From NCBI GenBank assembly GCA_016871755.1, contig VHCJ01000005.1:1-64000 (forward strand): DNA of 64,000 nt, in the 5' to 3' direction. Position 1 is the first letter of the stretch. Every line of letters starts with the position of its first letter. This DNA is from Verrucomicrobiota bacterium. Its GTDB lineage: Bacteria > Verrucomicrobiota > Verrucomicrobiia > Opitutales > Opitutaceae. This document shows, in pieces, positions 8,581-16,880 of this stretch. The notes beneath the pieces are model-generated. The model did not search any database, was not told the origin of the DNA, and worked only from the letters and a program-made list of their open reading frames with translations. Position numbers and translations under genes: made by a program.

Positions 8581-9453
8581 ATGTCCGCGATCGTCAACGT
8601 CTCCGCCTACCGCTTCGTTCCGCTTGACGACCTCGAACGCCGGCGCGACACGCTGCAGGCGCTGGCCGAGGCGAGCGACCTGCGCGGCACCCTCCTGCTC
8701 AGCTCGGAGGGCATCAACCTCTTCGTCGCCGGCACGCGGGAAGGCGTCGATCGGTTCCTCGCGGCGCTCCGAGCCCTCGCACCCTTCACCGATCTGGAGA
8801 CCAAGGAAAGCCCCGCGACGATCCGCCCCTTCCGCCGGCTCCGGGTGAAGGTCAAGCGCGAGATCATCGCATGCGGAGCCCCGGGCATCGATCCGGCCCG
8901 TGATCCGGCGCCCCGGGTTTCGCCGGAGGAACTGCGCGCCTGGCTCGACGCGGGGGAGGACGTGATCCTACTCGACACCCGCAACGACTACGAAGTGCAA
9001 CTCGGCACGTTCCGCCGGGCCCAGCACCTCGCGCTGCGCACCTTCCGTGACCTTCCCGAAGCGGTCACGCGCCTTCCCGCCGCGTGGCAAGCCGCGCGGG
9101 TCGTCACCTTCTGCACCGGGGGCATCCGCTGCGAGAAAGCAGCTCCCCTCCTTCGGAAGGCGGGCTTCGCCGACGTGTACCAACTCGACGGCGGCATCCT
9201 GCGCTACTTCGAGCGCTGCGGCGGTGCGCACTACGACGGGGAATGCTTCGTCTTCGATGAGCGCGTCGGCCTCCTCCCGGATCTCACGCCCAGCGGGGCG
9301 ACGCTCTGCGCACGTTGCCAGCGGCCCATACCGCGCGCGGAGCAGGCAGAGCCGGGCGGGGCGGCACCGGCGGAAGGCTGCCGGGTCTGCCGCGCTGAGC
9401 CGCCGGCGACGCCTCAGCGAAGCCAGCGCGACACCTCGGAGAACACCTGGTAG
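8581..9453 (+). CDS. trhO: tRNA uridine(34) hydroxylase, rhodanese-like
   Basis: 290 residues of the TrhO/YceA family, which uses O2 to make 5-hydroxyuridine at the wobble position of tRNA. N-terminal acylphosphatase-like domain (1-95, with GTLLLSSEGINLFVAG), then a rhodanese domain (115-215) with the active-site loop CTGGIRC whose Cys178 is catalytic, and a C-terminal region with two CxxC pairs (243/246 and 267/270) that may bind a metal. About 50 bases separate it from the helicase gene. Its 3' end overlaps the convergent Nramp gene by 40 bases, so the last 13 codons are read on both strands; the C-terminal tail after the second CxxC is unlikely to be conserved. Confidence 0.9.
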   Translation: MSAIVNVSAYRFVPLDDLERRRDTLQALAEASDLRGTLLLSSEGINLFVAGTREGVDRFLAALRALAPFTDLETKESPATIRPFRRLRVKVKREIIACGAPGIDPARDPAPRVSPEELRAWLDAGEDVILLDTRNDYEVQLGTFRRAQHLALRTFRDLPEAVTRLPAAWQAARVVTFCTGGIRCEKAAPLLRKAGFADVYQLDGGILRYFERCGGAHYDGECFVFDERVGLLPDLTPSGATLCARCQRPIPRAEQAEPGGAAPAEGCRVCRAEPPATPQRSQRDTSENTW

Positions 9454-10778
9454 CCGCCGAGGGCGATCATCGAGGCCACCGCCAGCAGCAGGCAGGCAAG
9501 CGAGTACGGTCCGGCCCGCAGTTCGCGATGCGGCGACGTGAAGTGGAAGTAGATCGCGGCGCCGGCAAGGAACGGGAGCATCAGTCCTTGGGCGATCGCC
9601 CCGATGAAGACCAGTTGCACCGGGTTGCCGAAACCGAGGTAGACCGCCGTGAAGATCGCCGGAAGGAGCACGCAGCTCACCTTGATCCAACGCACCCGGG
9701 CCTCGCTGCTCCGCGGCCGGAATGGCGTGAAGAGCCCGGCCGCATCCACCACAAGCCGAGCGTTCGAGGCCGTGGCGCCGAAGATCGTCGAGTAGAGGAC
9801 GGCGATGGCGCCGACCACGAACATCCACAGACTCCACTCACCGAAGGTTTCGCGGTACATCAGCGACAGCACTTCGATCATCCGCTGGTTCTCCACGAGC
9901 ATTCCCTTCGCGTGCAGGACCGCCGCACCGAGCAGGTAAAAAGCCACCGTGGTGGTCGTGTAGAGCGCGAAGCAGACCCACGCATCGATCTTCATCACCC
10001 GCAGCCAGCCCTGCGCCCGCCGGCGCCATTCCTCCGTGCCATCGTCCTCTCCCACCTTCACGCCATAGCCTTTCTCCAAGCACCAGTACGGGTAGTAAAT
10101 CAACTCCGTCGCCCCGACGCCGATCACCCCGAACGCGCCGAACGCCGTCGCCACGTCCGCCGGCAGGCCGAAGGCAAAACCGCTGACCAACTGCTCGCCC
10201 GTGACGGCGTAGGGCGTGGTCTGCAGGACCGCGACCGCAACCATCGTCCCGACCGTGAAGACGCCCACCATCACCATCGAGGCGGTTTCGACCAAGCGGT
10301 ACCGCCCAAGGACGAGCAGGACGGCGCAGCTCCCGCCGATCGCGATGGCCAGCGCCGGGAGCGGCACGTTGATCCCCCCGAGTCGCAGCGCCGTCGCCGT
10401 GCCGCCGACCATTCCCGCCACCTGCGGCATCACGCAGATGAACATCCCCAGCCACAGCCACAGCAGCCACGAAACGATCAAACGGGGGCCCGGCAGCGAA
10501 TCCATCGCCTGCAGCATCGTCCGGCCGCGCGTGATCGCATAGCGCCCAAACTCAAGCTGCACAAACACCTTCACGAGACAGCCCAGGATGATGAACCACA
10601 GGAGCGTAAAACCCACCTCCGCGCCCAGTTTCGGCGTCACGATCAGTTCCCCGGATCCCACGATGATCGATGAGACGATCAGTCCGGGACCCAGCTGACG
10701 CAGCAGGGGCCGCAACCGGGTGGGCGCCCACTCCGGGGCGGGGGCAAGGCTCGGGGCGGGGTTCGACGGGGTAGTCAT
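9414..10778 (-). CDS. Divergent Nramp-family divalent metal transporter
   Basis: 454 residues with about eleven transmembrane helices and the Nramp (SLC11) fold signature GPGLIVSSIIVGSGELIV in the first helix and GVIGVGATELIYYPYW in the sixth. Canonical Nramps carry DPGN and MPH there to coordinate Mn2+/Fe2+; here the positions read GSGE and ATEL, so the metal site is altered and the substrate is uncertain (Nramp-related carriers of other cations are known). The start at 10778 (MTTPSNP) was chosen because the upstream extension is low-complexity. It lies on the same strand as, and 70 bases downstream of, the metal ABC operon, which supports a metal role and possibly read-through expression. 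Confidence 0.8.
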   Translation of the reverse strand: MTTPSNPAPSLAPAPEWAPTRLRPLLRQLGPGLIVSSIIVGSGELIVTPKLGAEVGFTLLWFIILGCLVKVFVQLEFGRYAITRGRTMLQAMDSLPGPRLIVSWLLWLWLGMFICVMPQVAGMVGGTATALRLGGINVPLPALAIAIGGSCAVLLVLGRYRLVETASMVMVGVFTVGTMVAVAVLQTTPYAVTGEQLVSGFAFGLPADVATAFGAFGVIGVGATELIYYPYWCLEKGYGVKVGEDDGTEEWRRRAQGWLRVMKIDAWVCFALYTTTTVAFYLLGAAVLHAKGMLVENQRMIEVLSLMYRETFGEWSLWMFVVGAIAVLYSTIFGATASNARLVVDAAGLFTPFRPRSSEARVRWIKVSCVLLPAIFTAVYLGFGNPVQLVFIGAIAQGLMLPFLAGAAIYFHFTSPHRELRAGPYSLACLLLAVASMIALGGYQVFSEVSRWLR

Positions 10779-10848
10779 GCGGGGTGGCCGCGCGGCGTTG
10801 AACTCGGAGGCCGGCGGATGCCCCACCCTGCCGGACGCTTCCCTAGGC

Positions 10849-11799
10849 TCAAGAAAGAACCCGGGCGCGTCGCAACCCCTGCGCGATCAGGCCACCCCGC
10901 GGAGCGAACAGCCACGCAAGGGCGAACAGGACCGCCCCCATCACCACGATCGCCGGCGCCAGCGAGCAGTCCAACCAGACCGCCAGACCCACGCCCCACC
11001 ACACGCTCAGGGCCGCGTGCAGCACCGCGAGAAGATGCAGGCGCGGAAGCCGGTCCGTGAGCAGGGTCGCCGTCGCACCCGGCAGGATCAGCATCGCCAC
11101 CACCAGCACCGCGCCAACGGCCTCGAAGGCACTGACCACGACCAGCGAAAGGAGCAGCATCAGGCCGAGGCGCACGGTCCCCACGCGCACACCCGCCGCC
11201 CGCGCGATTCCGGGATCGAATGAACTGACGAGAAGGATGCGGTAACCGATCGCGATCACCCCGACCACCAACGCCAGCACCCCGGCCATCCGGAGCACGG
11301 CCGGCGGTGCCAACGTCCACGCTCCCCAGTGCACCGGGGGCTCAAGAGCGACAAAGAGCAATTCGCCGTTCAGCACACAGTCGGGATCGAGGTCGATCTG
11401 CCCCGCGAAGACCACGGTGAGCAGGACCCCGATGGCAAAGAGCGCCGAGAACACGATCCCGATCGCCGCGTCCTGCTTGAGCGGAGTGCGCGCTTGCAGG
11501 AAATCGATGATCAACGTCGCCCCGAGACCGGAGGCGAGCGCCCCGAGGAACATCGCTCCCGTGTCGCGCCCCCCCGAGACGAGAAACGCGATCACGAGGC
11601 CCGGGAGCACGCTGTGACTCACCGCGTCGCCCATCAGGGCCATGCGGCGGAGGAGCAGGTAGTTGCCGAGCAGCCCGCAGGAGGCCGCGACGCAGAATCC
11701 CATCACGCCGACCCAGCCAAAGGTCTCGCGCTGCTCCGTCCACGGCGCCACGAGGAGCGCGTGGAGATCGAACGCGGGAAGCATCCACTGCCCACTCAT
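10849..11799 (-). CDS. Metal ABC transporter permease (MntC/ZnuB-type)
   Basis: 316 residues, ABC-3 family integral membrane permease with about eight or nine helices and the family signature GLLGNYLLLRRMALMGDAVS followed by HSVLPGL near the N-terminus. It forms the inner-membrane channel for Mn2+, Zn2+ or Fe2+ with the ATPase and binding protein encoded upstream. Last gene of the four-gene operon; its start overlaps the fused permease-regulator stop by four bases. Unlike its partner it has no extra C-terminal domain. Two non-identical permeases in one operon imply a heterodimeric channel. Confidence 0.9.
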   Translation of the reverse strand: MSGQWMLPAFDLHALLVAPWTEQRETFGWVGVMGFCVAASCGLLGNYLLLRRMALMGDAVSHSVLPGLVIAFLVSGGRDTGAMFLGALASGLGATLIIDFLQARTPLKQDAAIGIVFSALFAIGVLLTVVFAGQIDLDPDCVLNGELLFVALEPPVHWGAWTLAPPAVLRMAGVLALVVGVIAIGYRILLVSSFDPGIARAAGVRVGTVRLGLMLLLSLVVVSAFEAVGAVLVVAMLILPGATATLLTDRLPRLHLLAVLHAALSVWWGVGLAVWLDCSLAPAIVVMGAVLFALAWLFAPRGGLIAQGLRRARVLS

Positions 11800-13277
11800 C
11801 GCGCCCGGCCCCCCGGTTCACCCCAGTTGGACCGCTCCAGATCCGCCGCGCTCGGGATCACGCTCCCGTGCGGATCGCGGCGGGCGTGATCCAGCCGACG
11901 CTCCAACTCGCGGACCGCAGCCTCGCCGAGCACGTGTTCGATTTTCTCGGCGTGGTCATGGACATGGTCGGGCGCGAAGTTCGCCGAACGCGTCAGGTAA
12001 AGCTCCCAGAGCCGGTGGTTGCGCACGATCTCGCCCGCGCGCCGTCGCCCCTCGGGGGTGAAGGAGAGGAGATCCCGCTCCAGGCGCGCCATGCCGTGCC
12101 GGTGCAGTTCCGCGCCGAGCGCGCGGACCTCCTCGACGGTCTGCCGGCGCCGCGTCGCCAGTTCCTCCAGCGTGATCCCGGCATGCGCGAAGCCCTCGCG
12201 CTCGGCGACATGGTACATCGACTTCAAGGTGTTCTCGCGCCGGGTCTGACCGACCCCGGCCCGCTGCCGCCAGAACCGGACCAACCACCCTTCGCGGGTG
12301 CCGAAGAGAACCGCGCCGCCGAAGGTCGCGCTCGCGACGAGGACGATGAGCGGGCCGGTCGGAAGACCAGGACCAAGGAACGAAAGAAACGCCCCCCCCA
12401 GACCCGCCACGGCTCCGAGCAGCGCCGCGTACACCAGCAGGCGCGACAGCCGCCGGGTCAGGAGGTACGCCGTCGCAGCCGGCGTCACGAGCAGCGCGGA
12501 CACGAGCACCACCCCGACCGCCTGCAACGCGATCACCACCGACGCGGCGAGCAGGAACATGAACGCGTGGTGCACGAAGGCCGCCGGCAGTCCCTGCGAG
12601 CGGGCAAAGGCGGCGTCGAACGAGACCGCCACCAACTCCTTGTACAGAGCGACGACAAACAGAACCACCACGCCGGCCACGATCGCCATCACCCGCAGGT
12701 CCGCCGGCCCGATCGCCGCCGCCTGGCCAAAGAGGAAATGGGAAAGCCCCGCCGCATTCGCCGCTGGCAGGCGCTGGATGATCGAAAGCAGGCAAAGTCC
12801 GACGGCGAAGAACGAGGCAAGGACGAGGCCCAGTGCGGCGTCCTCCTTGAGCCGCGTCGTCCGGCAGAGCGCCGAGACGAAGGCCGTGCCGACGAGGCCC
12901 GCCACGGTCGCCCCGACTAGGATCGCCACCGGATCGCGGGACATGTTCCACAGGAACCCCGCGGCCACGCCCGGGAGCACCGCGTGCGACAGCGCATCCC
13001 CGACCAGCGCCATGCGCCGCACCACCATGAATCCCCCGAGCAGTCCGCACGTTCCTCCCAGCAGCAGGGTCCCCCAGACGACATGACGCACCGCGGCATC
13101 CTCGAGGCGCAGGAAACGCCAGACCTGCGCCAATCCCTCCCCGTCGGGACCCGCCGGCGCCGCCGCATGAGCCCATGGGAGCAGCAGCGCCGCCGCCAGG
13201 ACCGCCGTCGCAACCCGCGCGGCACCCCACCGGCGCCGCGAGCCCCCTCCACCCCGCGTCTCTCTCCCGGCCTTCAC
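11796..13277 (-). CDS. Metal ABC permease fused to C-terminal DtxR/MntR repressor domain
   Basis: 493 residues. Residues 24-47 look like a signal/anchor helix; 60-325 are an ABC-3 metal permease (GGFMVVRRMALVGDALSHAV at 81-100); 345-475 are a DtxR/MntR-like module: a winged HTH (about 350-412) and a metal-binding, dimerisation part with His421 in NHRLW and the HAEKIEHVL motif (Glu444, Glu447, His448), matching MntR ligands. DtxR-type proteins repress metal-uptake genes when loaded with Mn2+ or Fe2+. The fusion therefore joins transport and sensing in one protein, probably with the regulator facing the cytoplasm. Start and stop overlap the neighbours by four bases each. A stop or frameshift between the two parts is not present. 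Confidence 0.9.
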   Translation of the reverse strand: MKAGRETRGGGGSRRRWGAARVATAVLAAALLLPWAHAAAPAGPDGEGLAQVWRFLRLEDAAVRHVVWGTLLLGGTCGLLGGFMVVRRMALVGDALSHAVLPGVAAGFLWNMSRDPVAILVGATVAGLVGTAFVSALCRTTRLKEDAALGLVLASFFAVGLCLLSIIQRLPAANAAGLSHFLFGQAAAIGPADLRVMAIVAGVVVLFVVALYKELVAVSFDAAFARSQGLPAAFVHHAFMFLLAASVVIALQAVGVVLVSALLVTPAATAYLLTRRLSRLLVYAALLGAVAGLGGAFLSFLGPGLPTGPLIVLVASATFGGAVLFGTREGWLVRFWRQRAGVGQTRRENTLKSMYHVAEREGFAHAGITLEELATRRRQTVEEVRALGAELHRHGMARLERDLLSFTPEGRRRAGEIVRNHRLWELYLTRSANFAPDHVHDHAEKIEHVLGEAAVRELERRLDHARRDPHGSVIPSAADLERSNWGEPGGRAR

Positions 13278-14065
13278 CGCGGTCCTCCCTGCGCCCCGAG
13301 AGCCTGAGCCACTTCGCTGAGCAGGGTGAGCCGCCCGCCATAGGTGCGCTGCAGCAGCTCCGCCGTGAAGACCTCAGCGGTCGGCCCAAACGCGACCACA
13401 TTCAGATTCAGGAGCAGCAGATGATCGAAATACTGCCGCGCCGTCGGCAGATCATGATGAACCACGAAGAGCGTGCAGCCCCGGTCCCGCAGCGTCCGGA
13501 GGACCGACACGATCGACGCCTCCGTCGCGGCATCCACGCCCGCGAACGGTTCATCCATGAAGTAAACCTCCGCCTCCTGCGCGAGCGCCCGCGCGAGGAA
13601 CACCCGCTGCTGCTGGCCACCCGAGAGATTGCTGATCTGGCGATCCGCGTACGGCAGCAGTTCCACCTGCTCCAGACACGCCCGCGCCGCCTCGCGGTCC
13701 GCCCGGGAGGGCCGACGAAAGAGCCCGATGCGCCCGTAACGCCCCATCAGCACCACATCCATCACGCTGACCGGAAAATCCCAGTCGACCGTCTCCCGCT
13801 GCGGCACGTACCCCACCCGCGAGCCGACTTCGCCGAACGGGCGGCCCCAGAAACGCACCCATCCGCCCTGCGTCGGCACCAGCCCCATGCAGGCCTTGAT
13901 CAGCGTCGACTTGCCCGCGCCATTGGGACCGATGATTCCCACCAGTTTTCCCGGCCCGATCGTCAGGTCGACGCCCCACAGCACCGGCTTCCGCCGGTAA
14001 GCGACGGTCAGGTCGTGGATCTCCACCACCGGAGGAGGGACGGGGGACGCAGTCGGGGCATTCAT
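13274..14065 (-). CDS. Metal ABC transporter ATP-binding protein (MntB/ZnuC-type)
   Basis: 263 residues with complete nucleotide-binding domain: Walker A GPNGAGKS (46-53), Q-loop in YVPQRETVDWDFP, signature LSGGQQQR, Walker B YFMDEP, and an H-loop VVHHD. The YVPQRETVDWDFPVSVMDVV region is characteristic of manganese/zinc/iron ABC ATPases. It powers the two permeases encoded downstream. The ATG at 14065 (MNAPTAS) was chosen because preceding in-frame codons are arginine-rich and lie within the binding-protein gene. Gap to the binding-protein stop is 31 bases; the stop overlaps the fused permease start by four bases. Confidence 0.93.
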   Translation of the reverse strand: MNAPTASPVPPPVVEIHDLTVAYRRKPVLWGVDLTIGPGKLVGIIGPNGAGKSTLIKACMGLVPTQGGWVRFWGRPFGEVGSRVGYVPQRETVDWDFPVSVMDVVLMGRYGRIGLFRRPSRADREAARACLEQVELLPYADRQISNLSGGQQQRVFLARALAQEAEVYFMDEPFAGVDAATEASIVSVLRTLRDRGCTLFVVHHDLPTARQYFDHLLLLNLNVVAFGPTAEVFTAELLQRTYGGRLTLLSEVAQALGAQGGPR

Positions 14066-14096
14066 GGCGGTGACGAAAGGAAGCGACGCAGCCGGC

Positions 14097-15026
14097 TCAG
14101 CGCAGGGCGGCGACGAGCGTGCGGACATTGTGCCGCACCATGCCTTCGTACGTGCTGGGATCCAGTCCCTCGGCGGTCTGGCCCGGCGGCCCAAGCGAGT
14201 CCGAGTAGAGTTGTCCCCCGACCCGGATCCCGGCGTCGGCCGCCACGCGCTGGATCGCCTTTGGCGAGACCGAGGACTCCACAAAGATCGCCGGCACCCG
14301 GCGACGAGTCAGGAACTGGGTCAGCTCCGCCATCGCGGACAACGCCGCCTCGCCCACCGTGGAAATCCCCTGCAAGCCCACGACCTCGAAGTGATAGGCG
14401 CGACCGAAGTACCCGAACGCATCGTGACTCGTGACGAGCACCCGCCGCTCGGGCGGGAGCACGGCGAGTGCCTCGCGCACCCAAGCGTCGAGACCGGAGA
14501 GACGCTGCCGCAGGTCGTCGGCCCGCGCCCGGTAGACACCTGTCCCCGCCGGATCGGCCTGACTCAGCGCCCGGACAACCGGCTCGACGCAGTCGCGCCA
14601 CAGCCGGACGTCGAACCACACGTGCGGATCGACGGTCGAAGCCCCCTCTCCCACCTGGCGCAGCTGTGCCGGCGCAAGATCGGCGGTGATCGCGAACACT
14701 CGCTCGCGCCGGGTGCGCAGCCGCTGAAGCACGCCCTCCATGCGCCCCTCGAGGAGCAGACCGTGGAACGCCACCACATCCGCCTCCTGCAACGCCCGGA
14801 GATCCGACGGCGTCGGCTGGTAGGAATGCGGATCCACCCCCGGACCCATCAATGACCGGACGGACACCCGCGGGCCGCCCACCTCGCGGACCAAGTCGGC
14901 GACGAGGGGCGTCGTCGCCACCACCCGCAACGCCACCGCCGCCCCGAGCGGCGTCCCCACCCCCGCCAGCGCCGCCAACAGGACGAGGGCCCGGATCACG
15001 GATGCGACGCGCGCAACGGAGAGCAT
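14097..15026 (-). CDS. Metal ABC transporter substrate-binding protein (TroA/MntA-type)
   Basis: 309 residues with an N-terminal signal helix (about 7-31, cleaved near GAA-VALRVV) and the cluster A-I binding-protein fold: DPHSYQPTPSD with His67, and DPHVWFD with His135, two of the usual four metal ligands; the Asp and Glu ligands lie further on. There is no histidine-rich loop between the two lobes as seen in ZnuA, which argues for Mn2+ or Fe2+ over Zn2+. It delivers metal in the periplasm to the permeases. It is the first gene of the operon, so the DtxR-like operator 44-57 bases upstream would control the whole unit. Confidence 0.92.
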   Translation of the reverse strand: MLSVARVASVIRALVLLAALAGVGTPLGAAVALRVVATTPLVADLVREVGGPRVSVRSLMGPGVDPHSYQPTPSDLRALQEADVVAFHGLLLEGRMEGVLQRLRTRRERVFAITADLAPAQLRQVGEGASTVDPHVWFDVRLWRDCVEPVVRALSQADPAGTGVYRARADDLRQRLSGLDAWVREALAVLPPERRVLVTSHDAFGYFGRAYHFEVVGLQGISTVGEAALSAMAELTQFLTRRRVPAIFVESSVSPKAIQRVAADAGIRVGGQLYSDSLGPPGQTAEGLDPSTYEGMVRHNVRTLVAALR

Positions 15027-15051
15027 GATCAGATCCTAGACACGTCCGAGT

Positions 15052-15081
15052 TTGCCGCAACCAAAAAGATTAGGCTAGACT
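15052..15081 (+). promoter_or_regulatory. Candidate sigma70 promoter for iron permease gene
   Basis: TTGCCG (15052-15057), an 18-base spacer and TAGACT (15076-15081) give a plausible promoter 90 bases upstream of the permease ATG. Its -10 is inside the DtxR-like palindrome. By-eye match only. Confidence 0.35.
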
Positions 15082-15083
15082 AA
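15070..15083. promoter_or_regulatory. DtxR/MntR-like operator palindrome
   Basis: TTAGGCTAGACTAA matches its own reverse complement at 12 of 14 positions and resembles the TTAGGTTAGCCTAA core of DtxR/IdeR boxes. It lies between the divergent metal ABC operon and the iron permease, just downstream of a CATAAT -10-like hexamer on the minus strand (15088-15083) and overlapping a plus-strand -10. Binding of the DtxR domain encoded in the operon would block both promoters (inference). Confidence 0.6.
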
Positions 15084-15170
15084 TTATGGAGTGGAGGGAC
15101 TCCCGCGCCCACTCTGGTCGGCCGCACTCCACCCTTGCCGCCGTGGGGACGCGTGCGAAACTCGCCGCGC

Positions 15171-16865
15171 ATGTCGCAGTCCTTCGCCCGTGCGGTGTTC
15201 GTGCTGACCGCGGTCTTTTTCGCGGCGTTTTTCATCTGGCCGATCTTCCAGATCGTGAAAGGCGGGTTCATGGATGCGGACGGCCGGCTGACCTTGGTGT
15301 ACGTCACCGCGCTGCTGGCGGATCCGGTGTACCGGGAGGGCCTGTTGAATTCATTCCTGCTGACCTGTGCGACCACGAGCTTGGCGCTGCTCATCGCGGT
15401 GCCGCTGGCGCTTGTCGCCGACCGCTATGCGTTTCCGGGGAAGACGCTGCTGACCTCGGTGATCCTGGTGCCGATGCTCCTGCCGCCCTTCGTCGGGGCG
15501 ATCGGCATCAAGCAGATTTTCGGTCAGTACGGAGCATTCAACTCGCTGCTGATCGCCATGGGCGTCCGACCGGAAGGCTGGACCTTCGATTGGTTCGCGC
15601 TGCATCAGTTCTGGGGCATCGCGGTGGTGAATGCGCTCTCGCTCTACCCCATCATTTACCTGAACGCGGTGGCAGCCTTGGCGAACATTGATCCCGCGAT
15701 GGAGGAAGCGGCGTCGAACCTCGGTTGCACGGGCTTCCGGCGGTTCCGCCGGATCACCCTGCCGCTGATGCGGTCCGGGCTCTTCGCGGGCGGCACCATT
15801 GTTTTCATCTGGGGCTTCACCGAGTTGGGCACGCCGTTGGTGTTCGACTACCCGCGCGTCACGAGCGTGCAGATCTTCTATGGGCTGAAAGACATTGGGG
15901 CCAACCCCTTCCCCTTCGCCCTGGTCGCGATCATGCTTTTCGCCACGACCTCGCTTTATGCGGTCGGCAAGGGACTCTTTGGGCGGCAAAGCTACGCGAT
16001 GATGGCGAAGGCCACGGCGGGCGGCGGACCACGGCGACTGTCGCTCGGGCCAGGGCTCCTCTGCACGGCGGCCTTTGGAGGCGTGTTCTTCCTCGCGGTG
16101 CTCCCGCACCTCGGGGTGATTCTCGTAGCGTTCTCCAACGACTGGCACGCCACGGTGGTGCCGGACGCGCTCACCCTGGAGAACTTCCGGCTCGCGCTGG
16201 GGCACGACCTCACCGTGCCGGCGATTGCGAACAGCCTCCGCTTTGCGGCGATCTCGACGGTGATTGACCTGATCCTCGGGGTGGCGATCGCGTACGTGGT
16301 GGTGCGATCGCGGATCCCGGGGCGGCAGGTGCTCGATTTCCTCGCGATGCTGCCGCTGGCGGTGCCCGGCTTGGTTCTCGCCTTCGGGTACCTCGCGATG
16401 GCGCAGGACGGGAAGCTGTTTGGCTTTCTCAATCCCACCCGTGACCCGACGATCCTCCTGATCATCGCCTATTCCGTGCGGCGACTCCCGTACGTCGTCC
16501 GCTCGGCGGCGGCCGGCTTCCAGCAGACCAGCGAGACCCTGGAGGAAGCGGCCCAGAATCTCGGCAGCCCTCCCCTGAAAGCGATGATCCGCATCACGCT
16601 TCCGCTGATCACGGCCAATCTCATTGCCGGCGGATTGCTCGCCTTCTCCTTCGCGATGCTGGAGGTCAGTGACTCCCTTATTCTCGCGCAAAAGCAGGCG
16701 TTCTACCCAATCACGAAGGCGATCCTCGAACTCTTCCAACTCCTCGGCGACGGCAAGTTCATCGCGAGCGCCCTCGGCGTCTGGGCCATGCTCTTCCTCG
16801 GCGTCACGATCGTCAGCCTCAGCCTCCTGCTCGGAAAGCGCCTTGGGGCGATCTTCCGGGTCTAG
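15171..16865 (+). CDS. Iron(III)-type ABC transporter permease, two-domain
   Basis: 564 residues with about twelve helices in two fused BPD_transp_1 halves, each with an EAA loop for docking the ATPase: EEAASNLGCTGFRRFRR and EEAAQNLGSPPLKAMIR. This FbpB/AfuB/ThiP-like architecture moves ferric iron, thiamine or related small solutes. ATG at 15171 (MSQSFA) starts directly before the first helix; an in-frame TTG 36 bases earlier is less likely. No ATPase or binding protein is adjacent. The best partners in the window are the ATPase and binding protein at 59195-61901. Position opposite a DtxR-like operator favours iron over thiamine. Confidence 0.85.
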   Translation: MSQSFARAVFVLTAVFFAAFFIWPIFQIVKGGFMDADGRLTLVYVTALLADPVYREGLLNSFLLTCATTSLALLIAVPLALVADRYAFPGKTLLTSVILVPMLLPPFVGAIGIKQIFGQYGAFNSLLIAMGVRPEGWTFDWFALHQFWGIAVVNALSLYPIIYLNAVAALANIDPAMEEAASNLGCTGFRRFRRITLPLMRSGLFAGGTIVFIWGFTELGTPLVFDYPRVTSVQIFYGLKDIGANPFPFALVAIMLFATTSLYAVGKGLFGRQSYAMMAKATAGGGPRRLSLGPGLLCTAAFGGVFFLAVLPHLGVILVAFSNDWHATVVPDALTLENFRLALGHDLTVPAIANSLRFAAISTVIDLILGVAIAYVVVRSRIPGRQVLDFLAMLPLAVPGLVLAFGYLAMAQDGKLFGFLNPTRDPTILLIIAYSVRRLPYVVRSAAAGFQQTSETLEEAAQNLGSPPLKAMIRITLPLITANLIAGGLLAFSFAMLEVSDSLILAQKQAFYPITKAILELFQLLGDGKFIASALGVWAMLFLGVTIVSLSLLLGKRLGAIFRV

Positions 16866-16880
16866 CCGGGGACGCGCCGC

